From positions 58,319 to 122,318 of the forward strand of contig NZ_LIXJ01000023.1 of NCBI RefSeq assembly GCF_001905795.1: a stretch of DNA of 64,000 nucleotides, given 5' to 3'. The stretch comes from Streptomyces sp. CB01580. GTDB lineage: Bacteria > Actinomycetota > Actinomycetes > Streptomycetales > Streptomycetaceae. The notes beneath the pieces were generated by a model that saw nothing but the letters and a program-made list of their open reading frames with translations, had not been told where the DNA came from and searched no databases. Below are positions 52,966-61,079 of this stretch, piece by piece (the stretch's first letter is position 1; each line of letters opens with the position of its first letter). Made by a program: the position numbers and the translations under genes.

Positions 52966-54121
52966 GCCCGTGGCCGTCGTCGGCATCGGCCAGACGAAGC
53001 ACGTCTCCGCCCGCCGGGACGTCTCCATCGCCGGACTCGTCCGCGAGGCCGCCGTCCGCGCCCTGGAGGACGCCGGACTGACCTGGTCCGACATCGACGC
53101 CGTCGTCATCGGCAAGGCCCCCGACTTCTTCGAGGGCCTGATGATGCCGGAGCTCTACCTCGCGGACGCCCTCGGCGCGGTCGGCAAACCGATGCTGCGG
53201 GTGCACACGGCGGGATCCGTCGGCGGCTCCACCGCGCTCGTCGCCGCCGACCTGGTCGCCGCACGGGTACACCGCACCGTCCTGACCCTCGCCTTCGAGA
53301 AGCAGTCCGAGTCCAACGCCATGTGGGGGCTCTCGCTCCCGGTCCCGTTCCAGCAGCCGCTGCTCGCCGGCGCGGGCGGCTTCTTCGCCCCGCACGTGAG
53401 GGCCTACATGCGCCGCACCGGGGCGCCCGACACGGTCGGCTCCCTCGTCGCGTACAAGGACCGCCGCAACGCGCTGAAGAATCCGTACGCCCACATCCAC
53501 GACCCGGACATCACCCTGGAGAAGGTCCGGTCCGCGCCGATGCTCTGGGACCCCATCCGCTACTCGGAGACCTGCCCGTCCTCCGACGGCGCCTGCGCGA
53601 TGGTCCTCACCGACCGCGCCGGGGCCGGGCGCTCGCCGCACCCGCCCGCCTGGGTGCACGGCGGCGCGATGCGCAGCGAACCGACCCTCTTCGCCGGCAA
53701 GGACTTCGTCTCGCCGCGCGCGGGCCGGGACTGCGCCGCCGACGTGTACCGGCAGGCGGGGATCGACGACCCGCGACGGCAGATCGACGTCGTCGAGATG
53801 TACGTGCCGTTCTCCTGGTACGAGCCCATGTGGCTGGAGAACCTCGGCTTCGCGGACGAGGGCGAGGGCTGGAAGCTCACCGAGTCCGGGGTCACCGCAC
53901 TCGACGGCGACCTCCCGGTGAACGCCTCGGGCGGAGTGCTCTCCACCAACCCCATCGGCGCCTCCGGCATGATCCGCTTCGCCGAGGCAGCGCTGCAGGT
54001 CCGCGGCCGGGCGGGCGAGCACCAGGTCGAGGGGGCGCGCACGGCGCTCGGCCACGCCTACGGCGGCGGTTCGCAGTTCTTCTCCATGTGGCTCGTCGGA
54101 GCCGAACCCCCCAGCGGCTGA
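52955..54121 (+). CDS. Thiolase-like lipid-transfer protein 2
   Basis: 388 residues from ATG 52955, preceded by GGGGAGGGC. It is a longer thiolase-fold member (VAVVGIGQTKHVSARRDVSIAGLVREAAVRALEDAG, DIDAVVIGKAPDFFEG, ETCPSSDGACAMVLTD, NASGGVLSTNPIGASGMIRFAEA, GHAYGGGSQFFSMWL). The nucleophile position reads HTAGSVGGSTALVAADLV, where serine or glycine replaces cysteine, and the GHP motif is TNP. It resembles actinobacterial lipid-transfer/aldolase proteins such as Ltp2. With the OB-fold protein and protein 1 it probably forms one complex that cleaves a hydroxyacyl-CoA side chain. Confidence 0.92.
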   Translation: MSDEPVAVVGIGQTKHVSARRDVSIAGLVREAAVRALEDAGLTWSDIDAVVIGKAPDFFEGLMMPELYLADALGAVGKPMLRVHTAGSVGGSTALVAADLVAARVHRTVLTLAFEKQSESNAMWGLSLPVPFQQPLLAGAGGFFAPHVRAYMRRTGAPDTVGSLVAYKDRRNALKNPYAHIHDPDITLEKVRSAPMLWDPIRYSETCPSSDGACAMVLTDRAGAGRSPHPPAWVHGGAMRSEPTLFAGKDFVSPRAGRDCAADVYRQAGIDDPRRQIDVVEMYVPFSWYEPMWLENLGFADEGEGWKLTESGVTALDGDLPVNASGGVLSTNPIGASGMIRFAEAALQVRGRAGEHQVEGARTALGHAYGGGSQFFSMWLVGAEPPSG

Positions 54122-54133
54122 CCGCGTGCCGCT

Positions 54134-54158
54134 CGGGACCGGTTCGGGGCCGGTCCCG
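54134..54158. terminator. Bidirectional hairpin terminator
   Basis: CGGGACCGG (54134-54142) pairs perfectly with CCGGTCCCG (54150-54158) across a 7-base loop between the convergent thiolase-like and MFS genes. Confidence 0.75.
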
Positions 54159-54169
54159 GACGGCGCGCG

Positions 54170-55609
54170 TCACTCCCCGGCCGGGACCCGCTTCCCGGAA
54201 CGGGCGCCCGACACCAGGACCGCGCCGATCAGCGCCACCGCGGCCGGGACCAGGAACACGGCGTACAAGTGGCGCGCGGCGTCCGCCGTGGTGGCCGGAT
54301 CGGCGAAGCCGGAGGCGTTCGCGACCATTCCGGCGACCGCCGAGCCGAACGAGGTCGCGGTCAGCTGGACCGTGGTCGTCGACGCTCCGGCGACGTCCTG
54401 GTCACCGTCCCCGGACAGGCGCAGCACGTCGGTGAGCAGATGCGGCCACGCGGCGCCGACCCCCCACCCGAACAGGACCAGCCCGGCCGCCACCGAAGAC
54501 ACCGCGGCCACCCCGGAGGACCGGACCGGGGCCACCGCCACGAGCACCACGAGGCCCACGAGGCTGAAGACCGGTGCGGTGGCGACGACCAGCGCCCGCC
54601 GCGCGGTCGCACCGCTGAGAACGACCGAACCGAGCGTCCAGCCCGCCGCCATCGCCGCACCGAGGTACCCGGCACCGAGCGGGCCGAGGCCCTGGAGACG
54701 CTGTCCGAAGAACGGCACGAACACCTCCACGCAGGACGCGACGACCAGACCGGCCATGGTGACGTAGGTCAGGCGCAGCCGCCGGTCCGGGCCGAACGCC
54801 GCCCGGGGCAGCACCCGCACCGCCGCGCCCCGTTCATGACGTGCCCACACGCACAGCAGTACCACCGCGACCAGCACCCCCACGGCGTTGACGGACAACG
54901 ACTCCGCCACGCTCGCGGCCGAGACCACCAGCACCGCCGCCGAGAGCAGGCCCACCGCGCCCCACGGCAGACGCACGGAGCCCGGCTCCCCGCTGCGCCC
55001 CGGCAGCCGGCGCGCACCCAGCCCCGCGCACAGTGCGAGCAGCGGCACGAGCGTCCAGAAGGCGCCCCGCCACACATGAGCCTGCGCCCACGCGCCGCCC
55101 AGGGCCGGGCCGACCAGTGTCGCGACGCCCCACATCGCCGAGACCAGGGCCATGGCCCGGGGCCACAGGGCCTCCTCGAAGACGATCCGCACGACCGAGT
55201 AGCACAGGGCGAACAGCAGACCGCCGCCGAGCCCCTGGACCGCCCGGCCGACGAGCAGCACGACCATGTTCGGCGCCAGCGCGCACACGACGGTCCCCAC
55301 GAGCAGCGCCGCCGCCGACCACCGGTACGCCGCGCGCGGACCGGTCCGGGCGAGCACCGCGGCGGCCAGGACGGACCCCAGGACCGAGGCCACCACGAAG
55401 ACGGTCGTCGCCCACGCGTACAGCCGGGCGCCGCCGATGTCCTCGATGACCGACGGCAGCACCGTGGTGGCCAGGTAGACGTTGACCGCGTGCAGGGCGA
55501 CCCCGCCGGCGAGGGCAGCGGCGACCGCTCCGTGCCGGCGGCCCAACAGGTCCAGCCATCCCGGGGTGGCCGCCGCGGCCCCGGTGCCCGTCGCTTCTTC
55601 CGTGGTCAT
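54170..55609 (-). CDS. MFS transporter (drug exporter type, 14-helix-like)
   Basis: 479 residues from ATG 55609; GTG 55627 adds six residues and is possible. About 14 hydrophobic segments are seen. The motif-A-like loop reads LARTGPRAAYRWSAA, and LLVGRAVQGLGGGLLFALCYSVVR is the motif-C-like GxxxGPxxGG region seen in drug exporters. VGPALGGAWAQAHVWRGAFW follows. It probably exports a toxic or antibiotic-like compound. The divergent TetR regulator 80 bases away is its likely repressor. It converges on the lipid-catabolic operon across a hairpin. Confidence 0.92.
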   Translation of the reverse strand: MTTEEATGTGAAAATPGWLDLLGRRHGAVAAALAGGVALHAVNVYLATTVLPSVIEDIGGARLYAWATTVFVVASVLGSVLAAAVLARTGPRAAYRWSAAALLVGTVVCALAPNMVVLLVGRAVQGLGGGLLFALCYSVVRIVFEEALWPRAMALVSAMWGVATLVGPALGGAWAQAHVWRGAFWTLVPLLALCAGLGARRLPGRSGEPGSVRLPWGAVGLLSAAVLVVSAASVAESLSVNAVGVLVAVVLLCVWARHERGAAVRVLPRAAFGPDRRLRLTYVTMAGLVVASCVEVFVPFFGQRLQGLGPLGAGYLGAAMAAGWTLGSVVLSGATARRALVVATAPVFSLVGLVVLVAVAPVRSSGVAAVSSVAAGLVLFGWGVGAAWPHLLTDVLRLSGDGDQDVAGASTTTVQLTATSFGSAVAGMVANASGFADPATTADAARHLYAVFLVPAAVALIGAVLVSGARSGKRVPAGE

Positions 55610-55630
55610 GGCCTCTTCCGCCCTCACCGC

Positions 55631-55647
55631 ATTGCTGCTTCGGCAAT
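55631..55647. promoter_or_regulatory. Inverted repeat between MFS and TetR genes
   Basis: ATTGC and GCAAT arms at 55631-55635 and 55643-55647 (7-base spacer) in an AT-rich 80-base divergent region that also contains TACCGTATCTAATTG. A probable operator for the TetR product. Confidence 0.45.
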
Positions 55648-55689
55648 TTCATTACGCACCGTACCGTATCTAATTGTTAGCCTGGCCGG

Positions 55690-56433
55690 ATGCGGGACGG
55701 CAAGCAGCGGGCGGGACGCCCACGGGACCTGGGCATCGATCAAGCGGTCCGGACGGCGGCCCTGGCCCTGCTGGCCGAGGCCGGATACGGGGGACTCGCG
55801 ATCGAGGCGATCGCGCGCCGAGCCGGGACCAACAAGGCCGCCGTCTACCGGCGCTGGCCGAACCTCCCCGCGCTGGTGCTGGACGCGCTCGGTGCCCAGC
55901 TCGGTGATCTGCGGCCACCGGACACCGGGTGCACGATCTGCGACCTCTGCGACGCGATCAAGCTGCAACTGACCGTCTTCCGGCGCATGCCGCCCGATGC
56001 CCTGGCCGCGCTGCGCGCCGACTGCGGCGGCGACGAGGAACTGAACGAGGCGTTCATGCGCACCCTGTTCGACCCGCCGCGCGAGGCGGTGGCACAGGTC
56101 CTCGACGCGGCCATCGCGCGCGGTGACCTGCGCGAACACGTCGACCGTGAACTGGTCCTGGACCTGTTGGCCTCCCTGGTCCACTACCGCGCCCTGTTCG
56201 GCCACGGCTCCACCACCGACGAGGACGTCGAGGAGGCCGTGCACGCTCTGTTGCGGGGCGTCGCCCAGGACTACGCCCGCCTGGTCAGCGTCAGTCGGGC
56301 CGCGTCGCACGCCCCCTCGCCCGGCCACCTCCACGCCGACGGGTACGCCCACCACTGGAACGCCGGAGCCTCCGGGGCCGGGTCGGACCCGGTCGAACGT
56401 CCCGCCCCGCGCGGCCCCGGCGCCGCGACGTGA
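55690..56433 (+). CDS. TetR-family transcriptional regulator
   Basis: 247 residues from ATG 55690. Residues about 14-60 form the TetR helix-turn-helix (IDQAVRTAALALLAEAGYGGLAIEAIARRAGTNKAAVYRRWPNLPALVLDAL). The ligand domain contains a CTICDLC stretch with three nearby cysteines, which could react with oxidants or bind metal, though that is speculative. The last 35 residues are histidine-, proline- and glycine-rich. It is divergent from the MFS exporter and likely represses it. The next gene starts 23 bases downstream on the same strand. Confidence 0.94.
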   Translation: MRDGKQRAGRPRDLGIDQAVRTAALALLAEAGYGGLAIEAIARRAGTNKAAVYRRWPNLPALVLDALGAQLGDLRPPDTGCTICDLCDAIKLQLTVFRRMPPDALAALRADCGGDEELNEAFMRTLFDPPREAVAQVLDAAIARGDLREHVDRELVLDLLASLVHYRALFGHGSTTDEDVEEAVHALLRGVAQDYARLVSVSRAASHAPSPGHLHADGYAHHWNAGASGAGSDPVERPAPRGPGAAT

Positions 56434-56456
56434 GCCCGGACACGTACCATGTCCGC

Positions 56457-56957
56457 ATGTCCTTCCTCCGCCGCCGCAGCGCCGCCACACCCGCGGGCCC
56501 CGACTTCGACGTCCTGGCCATGGACCCGGGTGACTGGCCCGGAAACCTCGGCGCGGGTCTGCTGCCCGCCCCGGACGGGAGCTGCCAGGGCGTCTTCCTG
56601 CGCTACGACCTGTTCGGCGGCCGGGGCCCCGCGATGATCATCGGCAACCTCCCGGAGGGCTCGCCCGCGCGCGAGACCGAGGAGGGCCAGGTCCCGTTCG
56701 AGGTCGCACAGCTGCTGCTCGCGCTGGAGAACGACGAACCGGTCGAGGTCACCGGCACCGAGGACATGCCGGTGATGCAGGGCGACAACCTGCTCATCGT
56801 CCGCCGGATCAAGCTCTCCGAGAGCCGTATCTCCTGCGTCCAGTTCGACCGCAGCGACGGCGTGCTCGTCACCATCGCCAGCTGGGACCGGCCGATCACC
56901 GACGACCTGTACACGCTCCTGAAGCCGCTGCCCGCCGAGCTGTTCCAGCAGGGCTGA
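56457..56957 (+). CDS. Conserved hypothetical protein
   Basis: 166 residues from ATG 56457 (SFLRRRSAATPAGPDFDVLAMDPGDWPGNLGAGLLPAPDGS). GTG 56430, overlapping the TetR stop, is an alternative start. The protein is acidic and soluble, with beta-rich segments (GVFLRYDLFGGRGPAMIIGNL, VEVTGTEDMPVMQGDNLLIVRRIKL) and no signal peptide or membrane helix. I recognise it as a conserved streptomycete type but no domain or function can be assigned. It is followed by a hairpin and the convergent geosmin synthase gene. Confidence 0.85.
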   Translation: MSFLRRRSAATPAGPDFDVLAMDPGDWPGNLGAGLLPAPDGSCQGVFLRYDLFGGRGPAMIIGNLPEGSPARETEEGQVPFEVAQLLLALENDEPVEVTGTEDMPVMQGDNLLIVRRIKLSESRISCVQFDRSDGVLVTIASWDRPITDDLYTLLKPLPAELFQQG

Positions 56958-56964
56958 AACGTCC

Positions 56965-57004
56965 CTTCCGCAGCCGCGCGCCTCGTGTCGCGCAGCCGCG
57001 GAAG
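56965..57004. terminator. Imperfect bidirectional hairpin terminator
   Basis: CTTCCGC at 56965 pairs with GCGGAAG ending at 57004, and the stem continues inward with two mismatches to CGCGCG/CGCGC and an 8-base loop. It lies between convergent genes and 65 bases from the geosmin synthase stop. Confidence 0.7.
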
Positions 57005-57068
57005 ATGCCCGGGCAACTCGCCCACGACGCCAGGCGTCGCAGGCCAGACGGGACTTTCGAAACTCGCC

Positions 57069-59288
57069 CTAGACGCGGCCGCCCGCGAGCGGAGCGAACA
57101 GCGCCGTCACCCGCGCCGCCGACACACCGATCCCCGTGGGCCCGCTCAGCAGGCACGGGGTGCCGGTGCCCCGCCGCAGGTCCTGCTCCCGGTAGCGCCG
57201 ACAGCCCCGGTGCCAGATCAGGATGCCCGCGATCCAGTGCTTGAGCTCGAGCACGTATCCGGCCAGGATCTCCCTCGCCTCGGCGTCCAGCCCGAAGTCG
57301 TCGTACAACACCGGGAGTTCCCGCTCCGCGACATGCAGGAACTGGCGCAGCCGCGACTCCATCAGGTCATGCACGATCCGCACCCCGGTCGGATAGTCCA
57401 CCCCGAAGAAGTTCTGCACGACCAGGACGCCGTTGTGCACCTCGCCCTCGTACTCGATCTCCTTCTGGTACGAGAACAGGTCGTTCAGCAGGCACGCGTA
57501 GTCCGCCGCCGCGTTCTCCAGCGAGCGCAGCGGACCGCTGCGGTAGACCTCCTCCGGAACCTTCCGGCCGTGACCCAGCCGGCACAGACTCATCGTCAGG
57601 TCGGAGCCGAACGTCATGCGCCGCATCTCGACATAGTCGACCGGGTCCGGGATGCGGTTCTGCACCTGGTTCGCCAGCTCCCACAGCCAGCTCGCGGTCA
57701 TGTCCTCGACCGCCGTCCGGAACGCGCGTCGCGCGCCTGCGTCCATCGGCGCGGAGGTCCTCGTCCACAGATCGGCGAGCCCCCGCTCCAGCGCGTCGAC
57801 CGGTTCGGGGGTTCCGGCCCCGTCCAGCGGCATGAACAGCGAGAGCCGCTCGTTGGCGAGCCTGGCCCCGGTCAGGTCGCGGGCCCGCCCGTGCACCACC
57901 GGGAACCAGTCGTCGCCGTACGTCCCCCAGGTCAGCCACTGCGAGGCGAGATCCAGTTCCCCCGGCGTCGCGTCGGGATGCAGCCCCGCCGCGCACAACG
58001 GCAGGTCGAACGCGACGAGCCGTTCCTCGTCCCAGATGTGCGAGCCCGGCACGCCCGGCTGCGCCTCCAGGATCCCCATCCGCCTCGACCAGTCGACGAT
58101 CCGCACCCGCGCACCCTCCAGATGCGGGCTGAGGGTCGTGTCGAACGGCAGCTCGAAGTCGGGCAGCAGCGACGGGCCGACGTACTGGTACGGCACATGC
58201 GTGTGACTGCGCAGCCGGGCCGTCTCCGAGCGGAGGGTCGGCCGGATCGACGCCGCGGCCATGCCGAAGGCGGGCGCGGACCGAGCGCCGACCTTACCAC
58301 CGTCGTTCATGTACCTGCTGGAGCGCATGTGCCATTCGTGGCCGCCCGACTGCCAGTCCTGCAAGCCCTTGACGTACGCCAGGACCGCCGCCGCCTGCTC
58401 CGGGCCCAGTCCCTTCTCCGCGCACAGCGGGCCGAGTTCGGTGAGCACGGTGTTCTCGAACTGCTGGAGCCGGGACGTCAGCAGATCGTTCACCGCGTCG
58501 GCCGCCTCCTGCGTCGAGCAGCCGAGGAAATGTTCCAGCACCAGCACGCCGTTGCTGTTCTCGCCCTCGTCCTCGACCTCGCGCTGGTACGAGAACAGGT
58601 CGTTGCGCAGATGCACCCCGTCGGAGAAGGCGTCCCGCAGCACCCGCAGTGCACGCTCGTCCGCCACGGCCGCGGGGACCTCCGCACCCGCCGCGTACTC
58701 CACGAGACCCGCCGACCAGGGGGCGCCGCCCACCTTGCGCCGCATCTCGATGTACTCGACGGGGTTCGCGATGCGCCCCTCGTCGATGTTGGCCAGCTCC
58801 CACAACGACTCGTTGAGAAGGTTCTCCGTCGCCACGGCGAACCGGGCCCGCCAGGCGTCGGACATGCTCGGCACCGTCCGCGCCCACAGATCGGCCAGCC
58901 CCGCCTCGACCGGATTCGTCGGCTCGGGCATCGCCGACCCGCGGTCCATCGGCATGAACGCGGGCAAGCGGTCCAGATACCGCTTGCCGCCCTCGCGGTC
59001 ACGGCTGCGTTTGAACAGCTCCAGGAAGTGGTCGTCGAAGAAGAAGACCCACACATACCAGTCGGTGACCAGCGAGAGCGCCTCCGACGAGCAGTCGGGA
59101 TGGGTGTACGCGCACAGCAGCGCGTAGTCGTGGGAGTCGAGGTCCTTCTCCTCCCAGACGCCCGAACCCTCCAGCATTCCCATGCCGCGCGCCCACTCCT
59201 TGGTGTGCCGCCGGGCCTCCTCGACATGGGGATTGAGCCGGGCCGGATGAGGAACATAGAAGTCCGGCAGGGTGAAGGGCTGAGCCAT
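57069..59288 (-). CDS. geoA: Germacradienol/geosmin synthase
   Basis: 739 residues from ATG 59288 (AQPFTLPDFYVPHPARLNPH), close to the 726 residues of the S. coelicolor enzyme. Two terpene synthase domains are fused. The N-terminal domain has DDHFLE at 85-90 and NDLFSYQREVEDEGE and makes germacradienol plus a lyase product from farnesyl diphosphate. The C-terminal domain has the shorter DDWFP motif and NDLFSYQKEIEYEGE and converts germacradienol to geosmin with loss of acetone. The linker runs near VPYQYVGPSLLPDFELPFDTTLSPH. Both magnesium-binding motifs are intact, so geosmin production is expected. Confidence 0.97.
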   Translation of the reverse strand: MAQPFTLPDFYVPHPARLNPHVEEARRHTKEWARGMGMLEGSGVWEEKDLDSHDYALLCAYTHPDCSSEALSLVTDWYVWVFFFDDHFLELFKRSRDREGGKRYLDRLPAFMPMDRGSAMPEPTNPVEAGLADLWARTVPSMSDAWRARFAVATENLLNESLWELANIDEGRIANPVEYIEMRRKVGGAPWSAGLVEYAAGAEVPAAVADERALRVLRDAFSDGVHLRNDLFSYQREVEDEGENSNGVLVLEHFLGCSTQEAADAVNDLLTSRLQQFENTVLTELGPLCAEKGLGPEQAAAVLAYVKGLQDWQSGGHEWHMRSSRYMNDGGKVGARSAPAFGMAAASIRPTLRSETARLRSHTHVPYQYVGPSLLPDFELPFDTTLSPHLEGARVRIVDWSRRMGILEAQPGVPGSHIWDEERLVAFDLPLCAAGLHPDATPGELDLASQWLTWGTYGDDWFPVVHGRARDLTGARLANERLSLFMPLDGAGTPEPVDALERGLADLWTRTSAPMDAGARRAFRTAVEDMTASWLWELANQVQNRIPDPVDYVEMRRMTFGSDLTMSLCRLGHGRKVPEEVYRSGPLRSLENAAADYACLLNDLFSYQKEIEYEGEVHNGVLVVQNFFGVDYPTGVRIVHDLMESRLRQFLHVAERELPVLYDDFGLDAEAREILAGYVLELKHWIAGILIWHRGCRRYREQDLRRGTGTPCLLSGPTGIGVSAARVTALFAPLAGGRV

Positions 59289-59670
59289 GTGTGTCGGGCC
59301 TTTCCGAGATCTCGCCGTGCGCACGCCGCACGGACCAGGTGTCCGCGCGAGCACTACCCTTCGGCCGTTCGGGGCACGCACATCCGCAATTAGTCACACG
59401 AATGGTGCGCCCGGGTGCGCGGTGCCCCCGCCCGCCGACGACCGGCCCGGGCCGCCCGGAACGCGGGGATCGAGATGCCACCGGCCTCCCGTGGATTTCT
59501 TCTTTCCGCAGGTCGAAGAGGGCGCCAGTGGTCTGGTCCACTGGCTCGGCCGATGGGCGGCGCCGAACCCTTGACGTGCTGTCATCTCAGGTCCGAGAGT
59601 GTGCGCGCACCGCGGAACAGTGAGATCGGAACACGTACATCCCCACTCGCACGGCTCCAGGAGAGGCTCC
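59289..59670. other. Divergent promoter region between geosmin synthase and amidase
   Basis: About 380 bases without a convincing gene. It contains a DasR-like element at 59526-59541, a TTGACG hexamer at 59570 that may be a -35 box for the amidase, and a short AT-rich stretch (CGCAATTAGTCACACGAATG) near 59386-59405 on the geosmin side. Confidence 0.6.
59526..59541. promoter_or_regulatory. DasR-responsive element (dre-like)
   Basis: AGTGGTCTGGTCCACT matches 14 of 16 positions of the DasR consensus AGTGGTCTAGACCACT and is extended by GCC/GGC to longer inverted arms. It lies 29 bases upstream of a TTGACG hexamer and 130 bases upstream of the amidase start, a typical place for GlcNAc-responsive control. 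Confidence 0.6.
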
Positions 59671-61002
59671 ATGACGCCCCAGCAGAGGACCCGACTCGCG
59701 GCCGCGTTGGCGACCGCCGGCGCGCTGAGCATGACACTGCTCGGCCCCGCGACACACGCCGGTGCCGACCCGGTGCGGCCCGACTGCCCGCGCGGTCTCG
59801 CGTGCGACTGGGTTCCGGCGGCCCACGAGCAGACGGGCGACCCCGCCGACAAGGAGACGTACGGCAACTACGACACCTCCGACCGCCCCCGCACCAACAA
59901 GATCAGGTTCATCGTCCTGCACGACACCGAGGAGGACTTCGACACCACCCTCAAGATTTTCCAGAACCCGCTGAGGCAGGCCTCCGCCCACTACGTGGTG
60001 CGCTCCTCCGACGGCCACGTCACCCAGATGGTCAAGAACAAGGACGTCGCCTGGCAGGCGGGCAACTGGTACGTCAACAGCCACTCCATCGGCATCGAGC
60101 AGGAGGGCGTCGCCGTCGACGGCGCCAAGTGGTACACCCCCGAGATGTACCGCTCCACCGCGAAGCTGGTGCGCCACCTCGCCGCCGAATACGGCATACC
60201 CCTCGACCGCCAGCACATCATCGGCCACGACGGCGTACCGCCCACGACTGCCTCCGGAACCAGGAACATGCACTGGGACCCGGGCCCGTACTGGGACTGG
60301 AACCGCTTCATGGCACTGCTCGGCAGGCCCACCGTGCCGACCGCCCCTGCCCGCGGCGAACTCGTCACCATCAGCCCGGACTTCAAGAAGAACAAGCAGG
60401 CGTTCCGCGACTGCGAGAAGGGCGTGGACCTGCCCGTCCAGGGATCCAGCGCCGTCCCGCTCCACACCGCGCCGTCCGCCGACGCGCCGCTCTTCTCCGA
60501 CCCCGGTCTGCACCCCGACGGCTCTCCCGGAACGAACTGCGCCGCCGACTGGGGCAGCAAGATCAGCGCCACCCAGCGGGCCGTCGTCGCGGACCGGGTC
60601 CCCGGCTGGACGGCGATCTGGTGGTACGGCCAGAAGGCGTGGTTGCGCACCCCGGCCCACACCCGGACCACCACACCCACCGCCGGATACGTGGTCCGGC
60701 CCAAGAAGGGACGCGCCGAGGTCCCGGTACTCGGCGTCGCCTACCCGGAGAAGTCGGAGTACCCCGCGGACTTCGCGGACCAGCGGGTGGGAGCACCGCT
60801 CGGGTACACCATCAAGGCCGGGCAGTCCTATCCCGGCGGCGGAGAGGCCCCCACGGGCTACTTCCACGCCCCGACGATCGATGCCTCGTACCCCTACGAC
60901 CACACGTACTTCCGGGGCGGGGAGAGGTACGTGACCGTACAGATCGGCCACCGGATCGCCTTCGTCAAGGCGTCCGACGTGGACATCGTGCGTGCGCGCT
61001 GA
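59671..61002 (+). CDS. Secreted N-acetylmuramoyl-L-alanine amidase (Amidase_2)
   Basis: 443 residues from ATG 59671, with CAGGAG upstream. A signal peptide (QRTRLAAALATAGALSMTLLG to HAGA) covers about 1-30. The amidase_2 domain (about 75-220) has the zinc-site motifs FIVLHDTEEDFDTT, HYVVRSSDGHVTQMV, SHSIGIEQEG and IIGHDGVPP; the histidine set H-H-H/D is present. The C-terminal 200 residues are a beta-rich region with SH3-like character (GWTAIWWYGQKAWLRTP, YVTVQIGHRIAFVKASDVDIV), probably for wall binding. It should cleave peptide stems from muramic acid during growth or sporulation, under DasR if the upstream element is real. Confidence 0.93.
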   Translation: MTPQQRTRLAAALATAGALSMTLLGPATHAGADPVRPDCPRGLACDWVPAAHEQTGDPADKETYGNYDTSDRPRTNKIRFIVLHDTEEDFDTTLKIFQNPLRQASAHYVVRSSDGHVTQMVKNKDVAWQAGNWYVNSHSIGIEQEGVAVDGAKWYTPEMYRSTAKLVRHLAAEYGIPLDRQHIIGHDGVPPTTASGTRNMHWDPGPYWDWNRFMALLGRPTVPTAPARGELVTISPDFKKNKQAFRDCEKGVDLPVQGSSAVPLHTAPSADAPLFSDPGLHPDGSPGTNCAADWGSKISATQRAVVADRVPGWTAIWWYGQKAWLRTPAHTRTTTPTAGYVVRPKKGRAEVPVLGVAYPEKSEYPADFADQRVGAPLGYTIKAGQSYPGGGEAPTGYFHAPTIDASYPYDHTYFRGGERYVTVQIGHRIAFVKASDVDIVRAR

Positions 61003-61023
61003 GAAGGACCCGTGTCACGGCAG

Positions 61024-61065
61024 CGCGCCGCGGGCCCGGTGTGTCGGCACCGGACCCGCGGCGCG
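61024..61065. terminator. Bidirectional hairpin terminator
   Basis: An 18-base inverted repeat (61024-61041 with 61048-61065) with one mismatch and a 6-base loop, between the convergent amidase and phosphotransferase genes. Confidence 0.88.
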
Positions 61066-61079
61066 TCCCCCCGGGAGGG

